Assembly: GCF_004366595.1 (NCBI RefSeq)
Contig: NZ_SORE01000001.1
Span: 310,001 to 374,000, forward strand
Direction of reading: 5' to 3'
DNA from: Paraburkholderia rhizosphaerae
GTDB taxonomy: Bacteria > Pseudomonadota > Gammaproteobacteria > Burkholderiales > Burkholderiaceae
Length of the DNA: 64,000 nucleotides
The translations under genes and the position numbers were made by a program. Positions 25,313-34,710 of this stretch are shown here, one piece after another. A model generated the notes under the pieces. That model did no database searches. It saw nothing but the letters and a program-made list of their open reading frames with translations, and was not told the DNA's origin. Within the stretch, counting starts at the first letter, position 1; every line of letters begins with the position of its first letter.

Positions 25313-28018
25313 ATGCTGGTCAATTCACACTCCATCGATCCACGCTCGCACGCCGAGGACGGTAACCAGCCCGACACGAAGCAAGCGGCTCGACAGCAAG
25401 ACAATGGTAATGCCGGTCGTACAACGAATCGCATGCCCGCCGCTGCGAACGGCAAGCCGGCGTCTCGCGCAAGGAACGGTTCTACGCTAGCGCCCCGGAA
25501 AGCGGTGACGCATGGTTTAAACAGGTCGATGGCAACTGATGCAGACCACACCACGCTGCTCAACAACGTGAAGCAGATGCTTGCAACGTCACAGATCGAT
25601 GCGTGGAACCGTGTGAGCGACTGCATACGCGGGTCAGTCGAATATGACCTCGGCCATGACCGGCGCTCGCTTGACAAGTCAGCGGAAGCTGTACGCACCG
25701 CGGAGCGCGAGTTCAACGACGCCGAGCATCAAATGACGACCGGCGCCGACCCGTTCTCGGGCCTTCCTTGGCCCGCGGACTATGCGAAATACGAAAACGC
25801 GAAGCAGCAGCTCGCTCATGCGAAACAGGCGTACGACGACGAGGAGAAGTCATGGAACGAAGCTAGCCACAAGCATCTTTCCAACGTACACCCCTATGTG
25901 CCGGACTCGTTCACGCTCGATGCGGATAACCGGCTCACCCGGGGTAACGTCGATAAAAGCGCGGATTGGGTCGTGTCGGCAACCGACGCGCGCGAACTCT
26001 CGTTGAAGGCGGCGCAATATGCGAGAGACAAGATCGACCTGCTGTTAGGAAAAGCATGGGAACAGTCAGTTCTCGATTTGCGTGCGTGGCGCGAGCAGAA
26101 CATCGGCAAGATCGATGCCGAAACTATCTCCAGACAGCTAAACAAGACGGCTGAAACCCACCTTCTGCTCGAACAGGATGCCGCTCTGAAGAAGAGCATC
26201 ATTGACACGCGAGTCAAGAACTTCAACGATGCGCTGGATAAAAATCAGGCTGCCGTCATCACCAGGTTGCCGGCGAGCGGCTCCGCCGATAAAAGCGAAA
26301 TTGTCGGCTTGCTGCGCGAGCGCAAGGGCGCTCTGGAAAACGCAATATCCGACGCCAACGATCAGGTCAAGCTCGCCTGCGCATTGATGACAGCGACGGT
26401 TAACGACAGTCGGCTTGCCACGCCCCGATCAGTCGATCCGCCGTACACATCGAGCGGCAAGTATCAGGGAAGCCCTGACGACTACGCGGGAAGACTGTCG
26501 TTCTACGACACCAGTACAGGCAAAGACGTGCTGGTCGGTACGAAGGATCTCGGCGTCACGACACTATCCGCATCCAGACAGGACACGGCACGAACGCCTC
26601 CGCCCGACTTCATCGCGCCACCACCGCTAACACCCGCGGGAACGCACCTGAAACTGGCCTATTCCTACGAAAGGCTGGCCTCGGAAAGCTACCCGCAGCA
26701 AAACAGCATCGTCTTCACGACACAGCAGACACACCCACAAACACAGGCCGAAAAGGACTTCGTGAAGTACGGCGGACCGACGGCAGCCTTGGTGAGAGCA
26801 GGAGAATACGGCTACGTCCGCTTCAACAACTCACAACTCGTCAAGGAGAAGTTGCCGACGCTGTCCCAACGCCAGAAACCGATGTTGCCGTTCCATCAGC
26901 CGATCCCGGCCGCGGTGCAATTCGCAACGAGGGGGGTGTCGATCGCATCAGACTTTACTCGCGGCGCGATGTACGTTGATTCCGCCGCCAGAAAATTGGC
27001 CCAGGGAGAAGACCCGACGCTCGACTATGTCGCGGCCGGCGCTGCATTGGCGCAAGGAACGATCGATTCATCGATCGGCTTGTATGTCGACGCCGCGCTC
27101 GTATCCGCAAGTCAGTACAAGGCAGATCACCCGCAGGCAAAGCTGCCAGGTAAGGTCGGGCAATCACGCGGCGGTGCGGAGTCGGTACGGGGAATCAGCT
27201 ACGAGTACCGGCCTGACGGCAGCCTCGCGGCCTCAGAACGGATCGACCCAGATACCGGGGAACTGCAACAGCATGCGCCACTTCGCGACGAATTCGCGGT
27301 GCGAGATGTCACTGGAGATGCAACGCCGTCGACCTCGGGCACGACATCGCCGGCTTCATCTGTTGAGAACATCCGCCCCGTCGCCACACCGATAGCCGAC
27401 ATCGAAGTTCAGACTGGGATCGACGAATCCGCTCGCCGGATCGTTCAGTCTGCCGGGCGCGTGGCGCAAGCTTATCAACCGCTCAGCACACGTGGCGTGC
27501 CGTGGGTCAATACGAGCCGCGCAAGGTTAAATGCGCTGGCGACGGAACTCCAGGAGAACGCCAATCAGTTAAAAAGCTCTTTTCAAAAGTTTTCGTTCAA
27601 CGTCGAACTCAACCGGGCCAACGTATGGGGAGGTAAAAACTGGTCGATTCCTGGGGGTGTCAAGTTGATGGGCTACGCAAGTGCGGGCCTGCTCGTTCCA
27701 GCCTTGGCCGAATACGGGATCAAGCTTTCCAGTTACATCGAGAAAGCGAAGCAAGGAAAAGGCAGCACAGCCGCCGATGCCGAACTTGCCGCGTCGACGA
27801 TCAATACAGCGGCGATGATCACCCCGTACATTCCCGCGGTTGGGCCGGTGGTGACACCCTTTCTGCTGCTGACGGGCATTGTCGCGAACGCGGTTGCGGG
27901 TTCACTCGACAAAACGCCCGTCGAAAAGGTCGCCGCGCAGTTGCGATCACAAACGGCTCACCCGCTTGCCAATCTGGGTGGCTACGATCCGATCGTGCGA
28001 CCTGCGCCACCCACATGA
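25313..28018 (+). CDS. Effector-like protein of unknown function (901 aa), paralogue of the previous gene
   Basis: 901 residues; GGGAG lies 10 nt before the ATG. The N terminus is polar and disordered-looking, with no Sec signal. Residues ~225-365 match the first block of the 460-aa neighbour (LDLRAWREQNIGKIDAETISRQL). Residues ~735-885 match its C-terminal block, including GGKNWSIPGG and the hydrophobic TPYIPAVGPVVTPF. A ~350-residue region between them, and ~130 residues near the N terminus, are extra. The paired hydrophobic segments near 785-805 and 833-863 could insert in a membrane. I recognise no catalytic motif. Confidence 0.82.
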   Translation: MLVNSHSIDPRSHAEDGNQPDTKQAARQQDNGNAGRTTNRMPAAANGKPASRARNGSTLAPRKAVTHGLNRSMATDADHTTLLNNVKQMLATSQIDAWNRVSDCIRGSVEYDLGHDRRSLDKSAEAVRTAEREFNDAEHQMTTGADPFSGLPWPADYAKYENAKQQLAHAKQAYDDEEKSWNEASHKHLSNVHPYVPDSFTLDADNRLTRGNVDKSADWVVSATDARELSLKAAQYARDKIDLLLGKAWEQSVLDLRAWREQNIGKIDAETISRQLNKTAETHLLLEQDAALKKSIIDTRVKNFNDALDKNQAAVITRLPASGSADKSEIVGLLRERKGALENAISDANDQVKLACALMTATVNDSRLATPRSVDPPYTSSGKYQGSPDDYAGRLSFYDTSTGKDVLVGTKDLGVTTLSASRQDTARTPPPDFIAPPPLTPAGTHLKLAYSYERLASESYPQQNSIVFTTQQTHPQTQAEKDFVKYGGPTAALVRAGEYGYVRFNNSQLVKEKLPTLSQRQKPMLPFHQPIPAAVQFATRGVSIASDFTRGAMYVDSAARKLAQGEDPTLDYVAAGAALAQGTIDSSIGLYVDAALVSASQYKADHPQAKLPGKVGQSRGGAESVRGISYEYRPDGSLAASERIDPDTGELQQHAPLRDEFAVRDVTGDATPSTSGTTSPASSVENIRPVATPIADIEVQTGIDESARRIVQSAGRVAQAYQPLSTRGVPWVNTSRARLNALATELQENANQLKSSFQKFSFNVELNRANVWGGKNWSIPGGVKLMGYASAGLLVPALAEYGIKLSSYIEKAKQGKGSTAADAELAASTINTAAMITPYIPAVGPVVTPFLLLTGIVANAVAGSLDKTPVEKVAAQLRSQTAHPLANLGGYDPIVRPAPPT

Positions 28019-28033
28019 ACACGTGGCAGCCTT

Positions 28034-28930
28034 CTAACGCATCTGCAGCCGGATCAGCCGCGCGCCATGCAATGCGGTCAACGCGACAGCAAGCCAGATC
28101 GGCACATACGTCGCGAGCTGGGCAGTAGACAGGTGTTCGCCAAGCAATGTCACCGACACCAGCACGAGCAGCACCGGCTCGACATATCCGAGAATGCCGA
28201 AGAGCGCCATCGGCAACAGCCGGCTCGCCTTCAGATACGATCCGAGCGCAACCGTGCTCAGCAGTCCGAGGCCCGGCAGCCACAGTAGCCACATATCGAA
28301 CCGGCCGGCCAGCAGGTTCAACGAGCCGCCGGTTGCAACCATCACGGCCGCGACCGGGAATAGCAGCGTCATTTCGACGGCGAACGCGGTCAGCGAGTCC
28401 GCGTTGATCTTGCGACGCAAGACGAAGTACGGTGGGTAGCCGAGCGCGACAAGCACGGTCGGCCATGAAAACGCGCCGGTCACCCACAACTCGTGCGCGA
28501 CACCGAGCGCCGCGCAACCGACCGCCGCCCATTGCAGCAAGTCGAGCCGCTCGCGATAGTAGAAGCGCCCGGTCAGTACCATCGTCAGCGGCAGCAGGAA
28601 ATAGCCGAGCGACACTTCGAGCATGCGTCCATGCAGCGGCGCCCACAAGAACACCCACAGCTGTACGCCCAGCAATGCCGCACTGACGATCAGCGCGAGC
28701 GCCGTCCAGCGCTCGGTTACCGCGCGTGTCACTAGCGTGCGCAGTTCGGGCAGACGCGAGCGCAATGCAATCAGCGCCAGCGCACCGGGCGCAGTCCACA
28801 GCACACGCCACGCAAAAATATCGAGCCCGCTTAAAGGCGCCAGCAACGTCGCGTAGACCGACAGCAATGCGAAGAGCGCAGATGCGCTAACCGACAATGC
28901 GATGCCGCGCCCAGGCTGGTAGGTGCTCAT
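28034..28930 (-). CDS. rarD: RarD/EamA-family permease
   Basis: 298 residues from the ATG at 28930 (no strong ribosome-binding site; 28945 is possible). About ten membrane segments form two EamA repeats. Diagnostic are FALLSVYATLLAPLSGLDIFAWRVLW near the start and GYVEPVLLVLVSVTLLGE in the second repeat, typical of RarD-like chloramphenicol-sensitive proteins. The transported compound is unknown for most members. It converges with the 901-aa gene and has repeated GTGCAAnCCTG-type sites upstream. Confidence 0.9.
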   Translation of the reverse strand: MSTYQPGRGIALSVSASALFALLSVYATLLAPLSGLDIFAWRVLWTAPGALALIALRSRLPELRTLVTRAVTERWTALALIVSAALLGVQLWVFLWAPLHGRMLEVSLGYFLLPLTMVLTGRFYYRERLDLLQWAAVGCAALGVAHELWVTGAFSWPTVLVALGYPPYFVLRRKINADSLTAFAVEMTLLFPVAAVMVATGGSLNLLAGRFDMWLLWLPGLGLLSTVALGSYLKASRLLPMALFGILGYVEPVLLVLVSVTLLGEHLSTAQLATYVPIWLAVALTALHGARLIRLQMR

Positions 28931-29443
28931 CGAGCCAAAGTCCATTCGGGAACAGGACGTGCAATCCTGCCGCACGCCGATCGGCGATGTGCAACCTGAT
29001 GTGCAACCTGTTGTACCGCGGCCATATAGTTGTTCATGCAAGCGATTGTTTCGAAGGTGCGGATAATGATCGACAGAGGTGTCAGGCGAGGGCATCCATT
29101 GCCGGCCAAGCCGGCATTCTAGACGCCTCGTCTATCCGATGGGTAGCAACCGGCATACGAATGGGTGCGTGCATGATTTCGCACATTGGAGTAGAACGTA
29201 ACCTTCACGCCTTTCACGGTCCATTCACGTCGGGACACATCGACGTAACCCGTAAGCGCGATTCTTGCTTGACACGGTGTCTTCGCCGCCGTGGATGCTG
29301 AACGCAATGCCTTTTTAATTGCACGTCAAGCCGCGGCTATGCCCGCCTATCGTGCGCGACGATCATCGCATCGCTCGTGCGCGCGAACCCCAATGACCGG
29401 CAGCATTGCAGGCCGCCGCCGGACGACACAACATGGAGCGAAC
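28931..29443. other. Divergent intergenic region between rarD and the EgtD-like gene
   Basis: 513 bp with no convincing gene. The rarD-proximal part carries the short repeats listed separately. The rest is of mixed composition, and open frames running through it lack family resemblance. It must hold both divergent promoters. Confidence 0.5.
28956..29010 (-). repeat. Short direct repeats upstream of rarD
   Basis: GATGTGCAACCTG occurs at 28986-28998 and again at 28998-29010, sharing one base, giving a 12-bp period; a looser copy, GACGTGCAATCCTG, is at 28956-28969. They lie 26-80 bp before the rarD start, a plausible place for a regulator-binding array. Confidence 0.6.
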
Positions 29444-30421
29444 ATGACCCAGCCAGCCCTATCGCACGACGTCTCTCCCGAATTCGCCGACGCCGTGCGA
29501 GCCGGCCTGACCCATGCGCCACAACGGGAGCTGCCGTCGATGTATCTGTACGACGAAGTCGGCTCCGCACTCTTTGAAGTGATTACCGCACTACCCGAAT
29601 ATGGCGTCACGCGCGCCGAAGAGCGATTGCTAACGCGGCATGCGGGCGATATCGTCGCGCACGTGCCGCACAATGCGATCGTCGCGGAGCTCGGCAGCGG
29701 CAGCGGCCGCAAGACGCGGCGCATTCTGGAAGCTTTATGCAAGAAACGCCCAACGACGTCGACCACCTATTCGCCAATTGAAATTTCGCGCACCGCTTTG
29801 CAATTATGTCGCCGTGAGCTCGGCGATCTCGAGCGCCTTTCGATCGTCGGTTACGAGCGCGACTATCTCGCCGGGCTCGCCGAAGTCAGCAAGCGCCGCT
29901 CGCGCGACGAACCGCTACTGGTGCTGTTTCTCGGCAGCACGATTGGCAACTTCGGCCGGCTCGCGGCCACACGCTTTCTGCGCGACATCCGCGGCATGCT
30001 GATGCCCGGCGATGCGCTGCTGCTCGGCACCGACCTCGAAAAGCCGGTGCCCGTGCTGATCTCCGCCTACGACGATCCGATTGGCGTCACCGCAGCCTTC
30101 AATCTGAACTTGCTCGCGCGTATCAATCGCGAACTGGGCGGCACATTCGATCTCGATGCGTTCGAGCATGTTGCGCGATTCAATCCGGATGCGCGCAGCG
30201 TCGAGATGCATTTGCGTGCAAAGCGCCGCGTCACGGCACAGGTGCGCGCAGCGCAGTTGAACGTGACGCTCGAAGCCGGCGAAACGATCTGGACCGAGAG
30301 CAGCCACAAGTACCGCGTCAGCGAAATCGAAGCCATCGCACACGATGCAGGCTTCGCATGCCGGCAACAGTGGGTCGAGGAGGATTGGGGTTTTGCGGAG
30401 AGCTTGCTGGTCGCGCGGTGA
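29444..30421 (+). CDS. egtD: EgtD-like L-histidine N-alpha-methyltransferase
   Basis: 325 residues from the ATG at 29444 (GGAG 6 nt upstream). SAM-binding motif ELGSGSGRKTRRIL, preceded by YDEVGSALFEVITALPEYGVTRAEERLL, is the hallmark of the EgtD/DUF2260 family. EgtD trimethylates histidine to hercynine, the first committed step of ergothioneine synthesis. The sulfoxide synthase EgtB usually sits beside it but is not here, so it must be elsewhere, or this enzyme serves another purpose. The longer upstream frame is discounted for lack of homology. Confidence 0.9.
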   Translation: MTQPALSHDVSPEFADAVRAGLTHAPQRELPSMYLYDEVGSALFEVITALPEYGVTRAEERLLTRHAGDIVAHVPHNAIVAELGSGSGRKTRRILEALCKKRPTTSTTYSPIEISRTALQLCRRELGDLERLSIVGYERDYLAGLAEVSKRRSRDEPLLVLFLGSTIGNFGRLAATRFLRDIRGMLMPGDALLLGTDLEKPVPVLISAYDDPIGVTAAFNLNLLARINRELGGTFDLDAFEHVARFNPDARSVEMHLRAKRRVTAQVRAAQLNVTLEAGETIWTESSHKYRVSEIEAIAHDAGFACRQQWVEEDWGFAESLLVAR

Positions 30422-30504
30422 CATCAGCGTGAGACGGCGTTGCCGGCGCGGGCCGTATTCGCACCGCGCGACGCCACATTACGCCGCACGCAGTTGCACT
30501 GGCG

Positions 30505-30801
30505 TCAATGCTGCTCGAAACGCTCGTATCGCTTGTCCGTCATGCGCTCTTCGCCGGTCACTTCGGTCACACGCGCGGCGGGCGGACCATGCCGAAGCCA
30601 CGTGAGCATCCGGTCGACCTGGTTCGCGGGTCCTTGCAACAGCGCTTCAACCGAACCGTCGTCGAGATTGGCCACCCAGCCCTTGATACCGAGCGCGTGC
30701 GCCTCGCGCACCGTCGCCAGGCGAAAGCCCACGCCTTGCACCACGCCTCTGACGCGCGCGTAGTACGTTTCGATTCGCGAATCGAGATCTGTGCTGGTCA
30801 T
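30505..30801 (-). CDS. acyP: Acylphosphatase
   Basis: 98 residues with the family signature VRGVVQGVGFRLATVREAHALGIKGWVANLDDGSVEAL; the catalytic Arg is in VGFR and the Asn in WVANLDDG. It hydrolyses carboxyl-phosphate bonds of acyl phosphates in the cytoplasm. GGAGAAGAG precedes the ATG. Usual length for the family. It converges with the EgtD gene. Confidence 0.95.
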   Translation of the reverse strand: MTSTDLDSRIETYYARVRGVVQGVGFRLATVREAHALGIKGWVANLDDGSVEALLQGPANQVDRMLTWLRHGPPAARVTEVTGEERMTDKRYERFEQH

Positions 30802-30978
30802 GCTCTCTTCTCCTGTGTGTCCTTAAAGCCGTCCTTCAAGCGGGCATTCTAGTCGCGTCGCAGACCGAATGCCCGCACACGCAACATCGATCCCCGTCGC
30901 GCGACATGCCGGCAACCGCCACGCGACATCTCCGCCCACGTACAATCCGACAACTGTCAAGCGGGGAACCACAGAGGA

Positions 30979-31989
30979 ATGACTGATCAGAATCGCGATC
31001 TCATGCTCGTCACCGGCGCATCGGGCTTCGTCGGCTCGGCGGTGGCGCGCATCGCGCAACAGAAAGGCTTCGCGGTGCGCGTGCTGGTGCGCGCGACCAG
31101 TCCGCGCCGCAATATCGAGGCGCTCGACGCGGAAGTGGCGGTCGGCGATATGCGCGACGAAGCATCGATGCGCGCTGCGTTGCGCGGCGTACGCTACCTG
31201 ATGCATGTCGCGGCCGATTATCGGCTGTGGGCGCCCGACCCAAGCGAGATCGAGCGCGCGAACCTCGAAGGCACCGAAGCGACGATGCGCGCCGCGCTGA
31301 AAGAGGGCGTCGAGCGCATCGTCTATACGAGCAGCGTCGCGACGCTGAAGGTGACGGGCTCCGGGCAGTCCGTCGACGAAACCGCGCCGATGACGCCGCA
31401 GCAGGCGGTCGGTGTCTATAAACGCAGCAAGGTGCTCGCGGAGCGCGCGGTCGAACGGATGGTCGCAAACGACGGCTTGCCGGCGGTGATCGTCAATCCG
31501 TCGACGCCGATCGGCCCGCGCGACGTGAAGCCGACGCCGACCGGGCGCATCATCGTCGAAGCGGCGACCGGCAAGATACCAGCGTTCGTCGATACGGGCC
31601 TGAACCTCGTGCATGTCGACGATGTCGCCGCCGGGCATTTTCTCGCACTCGAGCGCGGCAAGATCGGCGAACGCTATATTCTCGGCGGCGAGAATCTGCC
31701 GCTGCAGACGATGCTCGCCGACATCGCGGCGCTGTCGAATCGCAAGCCGCCGACCATCAGTCTGCCGCGTTGGCCGCTCTACCCGCTCGCGCTTGGCGCC
31801 GAAGCCGTCGCGAAGGTGACGAAGCGCGAACCGTTCGTGACTGTCGACGCGCTGAAGATGTCGAAGAACAAGATGTACTTCACGTCGGCGAAAGCGCAGC
31901 GCGAACTGGGCTACCACGCGCGACCGTATCGCGAAGGGCTAAAGGATGCGCTCGACTGGTTTCGCGAGGCGGGGTATCTGAACCGGTGA
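30979..31989 (+). CDS. hpnA: Hopanoid-associated sugar epimerase HpnA
   Basis: 336-residue extended short-chain dehydrogenase. The Rossmann motif is TGASGFVGSAVA and the catalytic YxxxK is in GVYKRSKVLAE; DYRLWAPDPSEIERANLEGT is typical of HpnA. HpnA is proposed to modify the sugar moiety of extended hopanoids. AGAGGA lies just before the ATG. It opens the hopanoid region, although the genes around it are interrupted by a lytic transglycosylase and a hypothetical gene. Confidence 0.92.
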   Translation: MTDQNRDLMLVTGASGFVGSAVARIAQQKGFAVRVLVRATSPRRNIEALDAEVAVGDMRDEASMRAALRGVRYLMHVAADYRLWAPDPSEIERANLEGTEATMRAALKEGVERIVYTSSVATLKVTGSGQSVDETAPMTPQQAVGVYKRSKVLAERAVERMVANDGLPAVIVNPSTPIGPRDVKPTPTGRIIVEAATGKIPAFVDTGLNLVHVDDVAAGHFLALERGKIGERYILGGENLPLQTMLADIAALSNRKPPTISLPRWPLYPLALGAEAVAKVTKREPFVTVDALKMSKNKMYFTSAKAQRELGYHARPYREGLKDALDWFREAGYLNR

Positions 31990-32137
31990 AGCGCACGCGG
32001 CAAGCGCGCGGTTTCACAGCGGCGCGCACGATGGGTCCACGCGCGCGCTGCATTTTGTTACAACGTCGGCCGCTGCGGCCGAGCGTAAAAGGACTATCCG
32101 AAAGGTAAAATCGCGGGTCTTCTCAGAGAACCGTCGC

Positions 32138-32689
32138 ATGAACCTTCAGGAACAGATCGGCGCGCTCGAAGCGAGCGTCGATGATCTCATTCACGCCGCC
32201 GCGGCATCGGTCGCTGCGGCATCCACCACGTCGGCATCGGCCGGCACGTCAGCGGCCACCGCGTCATCCGCGCAAACGGACGCGCATGCGGACCCGGTCG
32301 CCAGCGGCGACGTCGACAGCAGCCGCACCGACGCCCATCGAGACACGCAACCGCAACCCGCTGACAAACCCACGCTGCACATCGAGCGGCCAAGCCAGAA
32401 CGAAATCGCGATGACCATCGGCGGCCAGACAGTACTGCTGCATCCGTTGCAGGTCGGCCAGCTCATCGAGGAACTGTCGAATGCGCGCGCGTCGATGCAG
32501 CCGGAAGCGCCAGCCAATCTGCCTGCGGGCTGGCGTTTCGTTTCGACGAAAAATCCGATGATGGCCGTGCAGAAGCAGTCGAATGGCGACCGCCTGCTGG
32601 TGATGCGTCACACTGGCCACGGATGGGTGCCGTTCACGTTTTCGCCGGATATGGTGATTCAGATGTACATGATGCTGACGCAGGCGTGA
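32138..32689 (+). CDS. Hypothetical protein (183 aa)
   Basis: N-terminal helix MNLQEQIGALEASVDDLIHAA is followed by a low-complexity Ala/Ser/Thr/Asp linker to about residue 85. The compact C-terminal domain contains PSQNEIAMTIGGQTVLLHPLQVGQLIEEL and GWRFVSTKNPMMAVQKQ. No signal peptide, no known motif. No clear Shine-Dalgarno precedes the ATG. It sits between hpnA and the lytic transglycosylase and converges with the latter; a hopanoid link is unsupported beyond position. Confidence 0.75.
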   Translation: MNLQEQIGALEASVDDLIHAAAASVAAASTTSASAGTSAATASSAQTDAHADPVASGDVDSSRTDAHRDTQPQPADKPTLHIERPSQNEIAMTIGGQTVLLHPLQVGQLIEELSNARASMQPEAPANLPAGWRFVSTKNPMMAVQKQSNGDRLLVMRHTGHGWVPFTFSPDMVIQMYMMLTQA

Positions 32690-32744
32690 CGGCTGTAAGA
32701 CTAAGTCCCGACACGGCAGCGGTAGGCCGGCGTCGGCTGCACGT

Positions 32745-33527
32745 TTAACGCAGCAGCGGCAACAGCACGCCCGGCAGAGGCATCGCCTGCGGTGCTGTCG
32801 GGTCGGACGCGCTTTCCGTCAGGTCGGCCGTCGGGCCCGGCCACGCGATGGGCCGAATGCAGAACGTCGTCCAACGCGCGTCGCAGGCGTCGGCCCGGAT
32901 GCTCGGCGATGTCACCGCGGTCCCGTCTTGCGGCTCGACGACCGGCGCGAACGTCCTCGCCCGCAGACTCACCATATCGGCATAAGCCTTTGAACCACCG
33001 TAGCTCTTCAGCGCCGCGTTCAGGTCGCCGCCCGCGGACTTCGCGTAGCCGTACAGGATCGCCGACCCTATTTCGATATTGGTGACGGGTTCCGTCAGAT
33101 CTTTCACGTTCTTCAGCAACGGCCGATGCGCGCTCGGCACCACCTGCATCAGACCGGTTGCGCCATTACGGCCTTTGGCCTTTTCCTTGAAGCGCGATTC
33201 GATCGAAATGATTGCGAGCAGCAGCGCCGGCGGCAGAGCGTATTTTTCCGACGCAACGCGGACCGCGTTCGAGATCTGCACCGCCTTTTCTTTCGCGACG
33301 CCGAACTTCTTCGCGAGATAGTCCGAAACATGGTCACTGGTCGCGTGGACGCTGTCCGGCGACGGGTTGCTCGCGGCGGTGAGGTCCGCGGCCAATGCCG
33401 ACGTGGCGACGTCGCTCTGCGTCCGCGCGTTACCGCTTTGCTGGGCCCATGCAATCTGCATCAAACCGAGCCACAGTGCGCCGATGCAAAGCAGGCGGCG
33501 CCAGGTGGTCGATGCAGTCATGAGCAT
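32745..33527 (-). CDS. Exported lytic transglycosylase (SLT domain)
   Basis: 260 residues. A signal peptide (to about residue 29, ending WAQ) sends it to the periplasm. The catalytic Glu110 is in AIISIESRFKEKA, followed by GRNGATGLMQVVP, the Slt/MltC-type GLMQ motif. It cleaves the MurNAc-GlcNAc bond of peptidoglycan with 1,6-anhydro formation. The stop is 8 bp downstream of nothing else on this strand except hpnB's end upstream (8-bp gap), so it may be read through from hpnB. Confidence 0.9.
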   Translation of the reverse strand: MLMTASTTWRRLLCIGALWLGLMQIAWAQQSGNARTQSDVATSALAADLTAASNPSPDSVHATSDHVSDYLAKKFGVAKEKAVQISNAVRVASEKYALPPALLLAIISIESRFKEKAKGRNGATGLMQVVPSAHRPLLKNVKDLTEPVTNIEIGSAILYGYAKSAGGDLNAALKSYGGSKAYADMVSLRARTFAPVVEPQDGTAVTSPSIRADACDARWTTFCIRPIAWPGPTADLTESASDPTAPQAMPLPGVLLPLLR

Positions 33528-33534
33528 GCGTGTC

Positions 33535-34710
33535 CTATCGTTCCTGCGCCGGCGCCTGGACGCGGGCCTTCCACTGCCCGCCCTTGCCCCGCCAGTACCG
33601 CACCGCCGACCCGATCGTCGCGCTCACGTAGAACAGCGCGATGAGCGGCAGAAACGGCGCCCAGAACGGCGAACGGCCGTAGTAACGCAGCATCGGCGCA
33701 TACGCGCAGCACATCGCGCCCCATGCGAGCCACGCCGGCCAGCCAAGCGGACCGAGCGTCAGTGCGACCACCGGCGGCACCATATAAATGATCACCATGC
33801 CGGCCACCGTGCCAACCAGCAGCCACGCCGAGTAGTGCAGTTGCGTGAACGCGGTGCGCGCGATCATGTTCCAGATTTCCTGCCAGTCGTCATAGGGTCG
33901 CAACGACAGGCTACGCGCGGCCACGTCCAGCCGGATCGGGTGACGGCCTTCGCCGCGATGCTTGATGCGCGCGGCAAGCGTGCAATCGTCGATCAGCGCG
34001 TCACGGATCGACTCGATGCCGCCAGCCTCCTCGAGCGCGCTACGACGCACGAGCATGCAACCGCCCGCGGCAGCCGCGGTGCGATTGCGCGGATTATTGA
34101 CCCACGAAAACGGATACAGCTTCGCGAAAAAAAACACGAACGCCGGGATCAGCGCTTTTTCCCAGAACGAATCGCAGCGCAAACGGACCATCAGCGACAC
34201 GAGATCCCGCTTTTCGGCATCGGCACGCGCGACGAGTTGCGCGACGGCATCGGCTGGATGGCCGATATCCGCATCGGTGAGCAACAGGTAGTCGGACGGC
34301 AGACCGTGCGCCCGGACCGCCTCGATGCCCTGCGATTGCGCCCACACCTTGCCCGACCAGCCCGCCGGCAACGGCTTGGCGAGCACCACGGTCAAACGGT
34401 CCGGGCATTGAAGCTGGAGCGCGGCGGCGCGTGCGGCGTCCGCGGTGCCGTCGGTGCTGTGATCGTCGACCACCACGACGTGAAACGCGCCCGCGTAGTC
34501 CTGCTTGAGCAGGGACGTCAGCGCGGCACCAATCACGTCGGCTTCATTGCGCGCTGGAACGACCGCGACGACGGCCGGCCACGCGTCGCGTGCATCTGTC
34601 GCGAGCGGCACGGCCGGACGCGCGCGCCAGAACCCGCCGCGCGCAAACAGCAGCACGCACCAGATCAGAAGCGACAGACAACTGAGGATGAACAGCACCG
34701 CCGCGCTCAT
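33535..34710 (-). CDS. hpnB: Hopanoid-associated glycosyltransferase HpnB
   Basis: 391 residues. An N-terminal membrane segment (SAAVLFILSCLSLLIWCVLLF) is followed by a GT2 domain with VVPARNEADVIGAAL, VVVDDHSTDGT and the metal motif DADIGH, and a Q/RxxRW-like stretch is not evident. C-terminal hydrophobic segments anchor it. It fits the HpnB family implicated in adding a sugar to hopanoid side chains. The lytic transglycosylase gene follows 8 bp downstream. Confidence 0.88.
   Translation of the reverse strand: MSAAVLFILSCLSLLIWCVLLFARGGFWRARPAVPLATDARDAWPAVVAVVPARNEADVIGAALTSLLKQDYAGAFHVVVVDDHSTDGTADAARAAALQLQCPDRLTVVLAKPLPAGWSGKVWAQSQGIEAVRAHGLPSDYLLLTDADIGHPADAVAQLVARADAEKRDLVSLMVRLRCDSFWEKALIPAFVFFFAKLYPFSWVNNPRNRTAAAAGGCMLVRRSALEEAGGIESIRDALIDDCTLAARIKHRGEGRHPIRLDVAARSLSLRPYDDWQEIWNMIARTAFTQLHYSAWLLVGTVAGMVIIYMVPPVVALTLGPLGWPAWLAWGAMCCAYAPMLRYYGRSPFWAPFLPLIALFYVSATIGSAVRYWRGKGGQWKARVQAPAQER

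Noticed and set aside
23792..28018. Idea that the 460- and 901-aa genes are one broken gene
   Set aside because: Each contains its own copy of both shared blocks, so they are duplicates rather than fragments.
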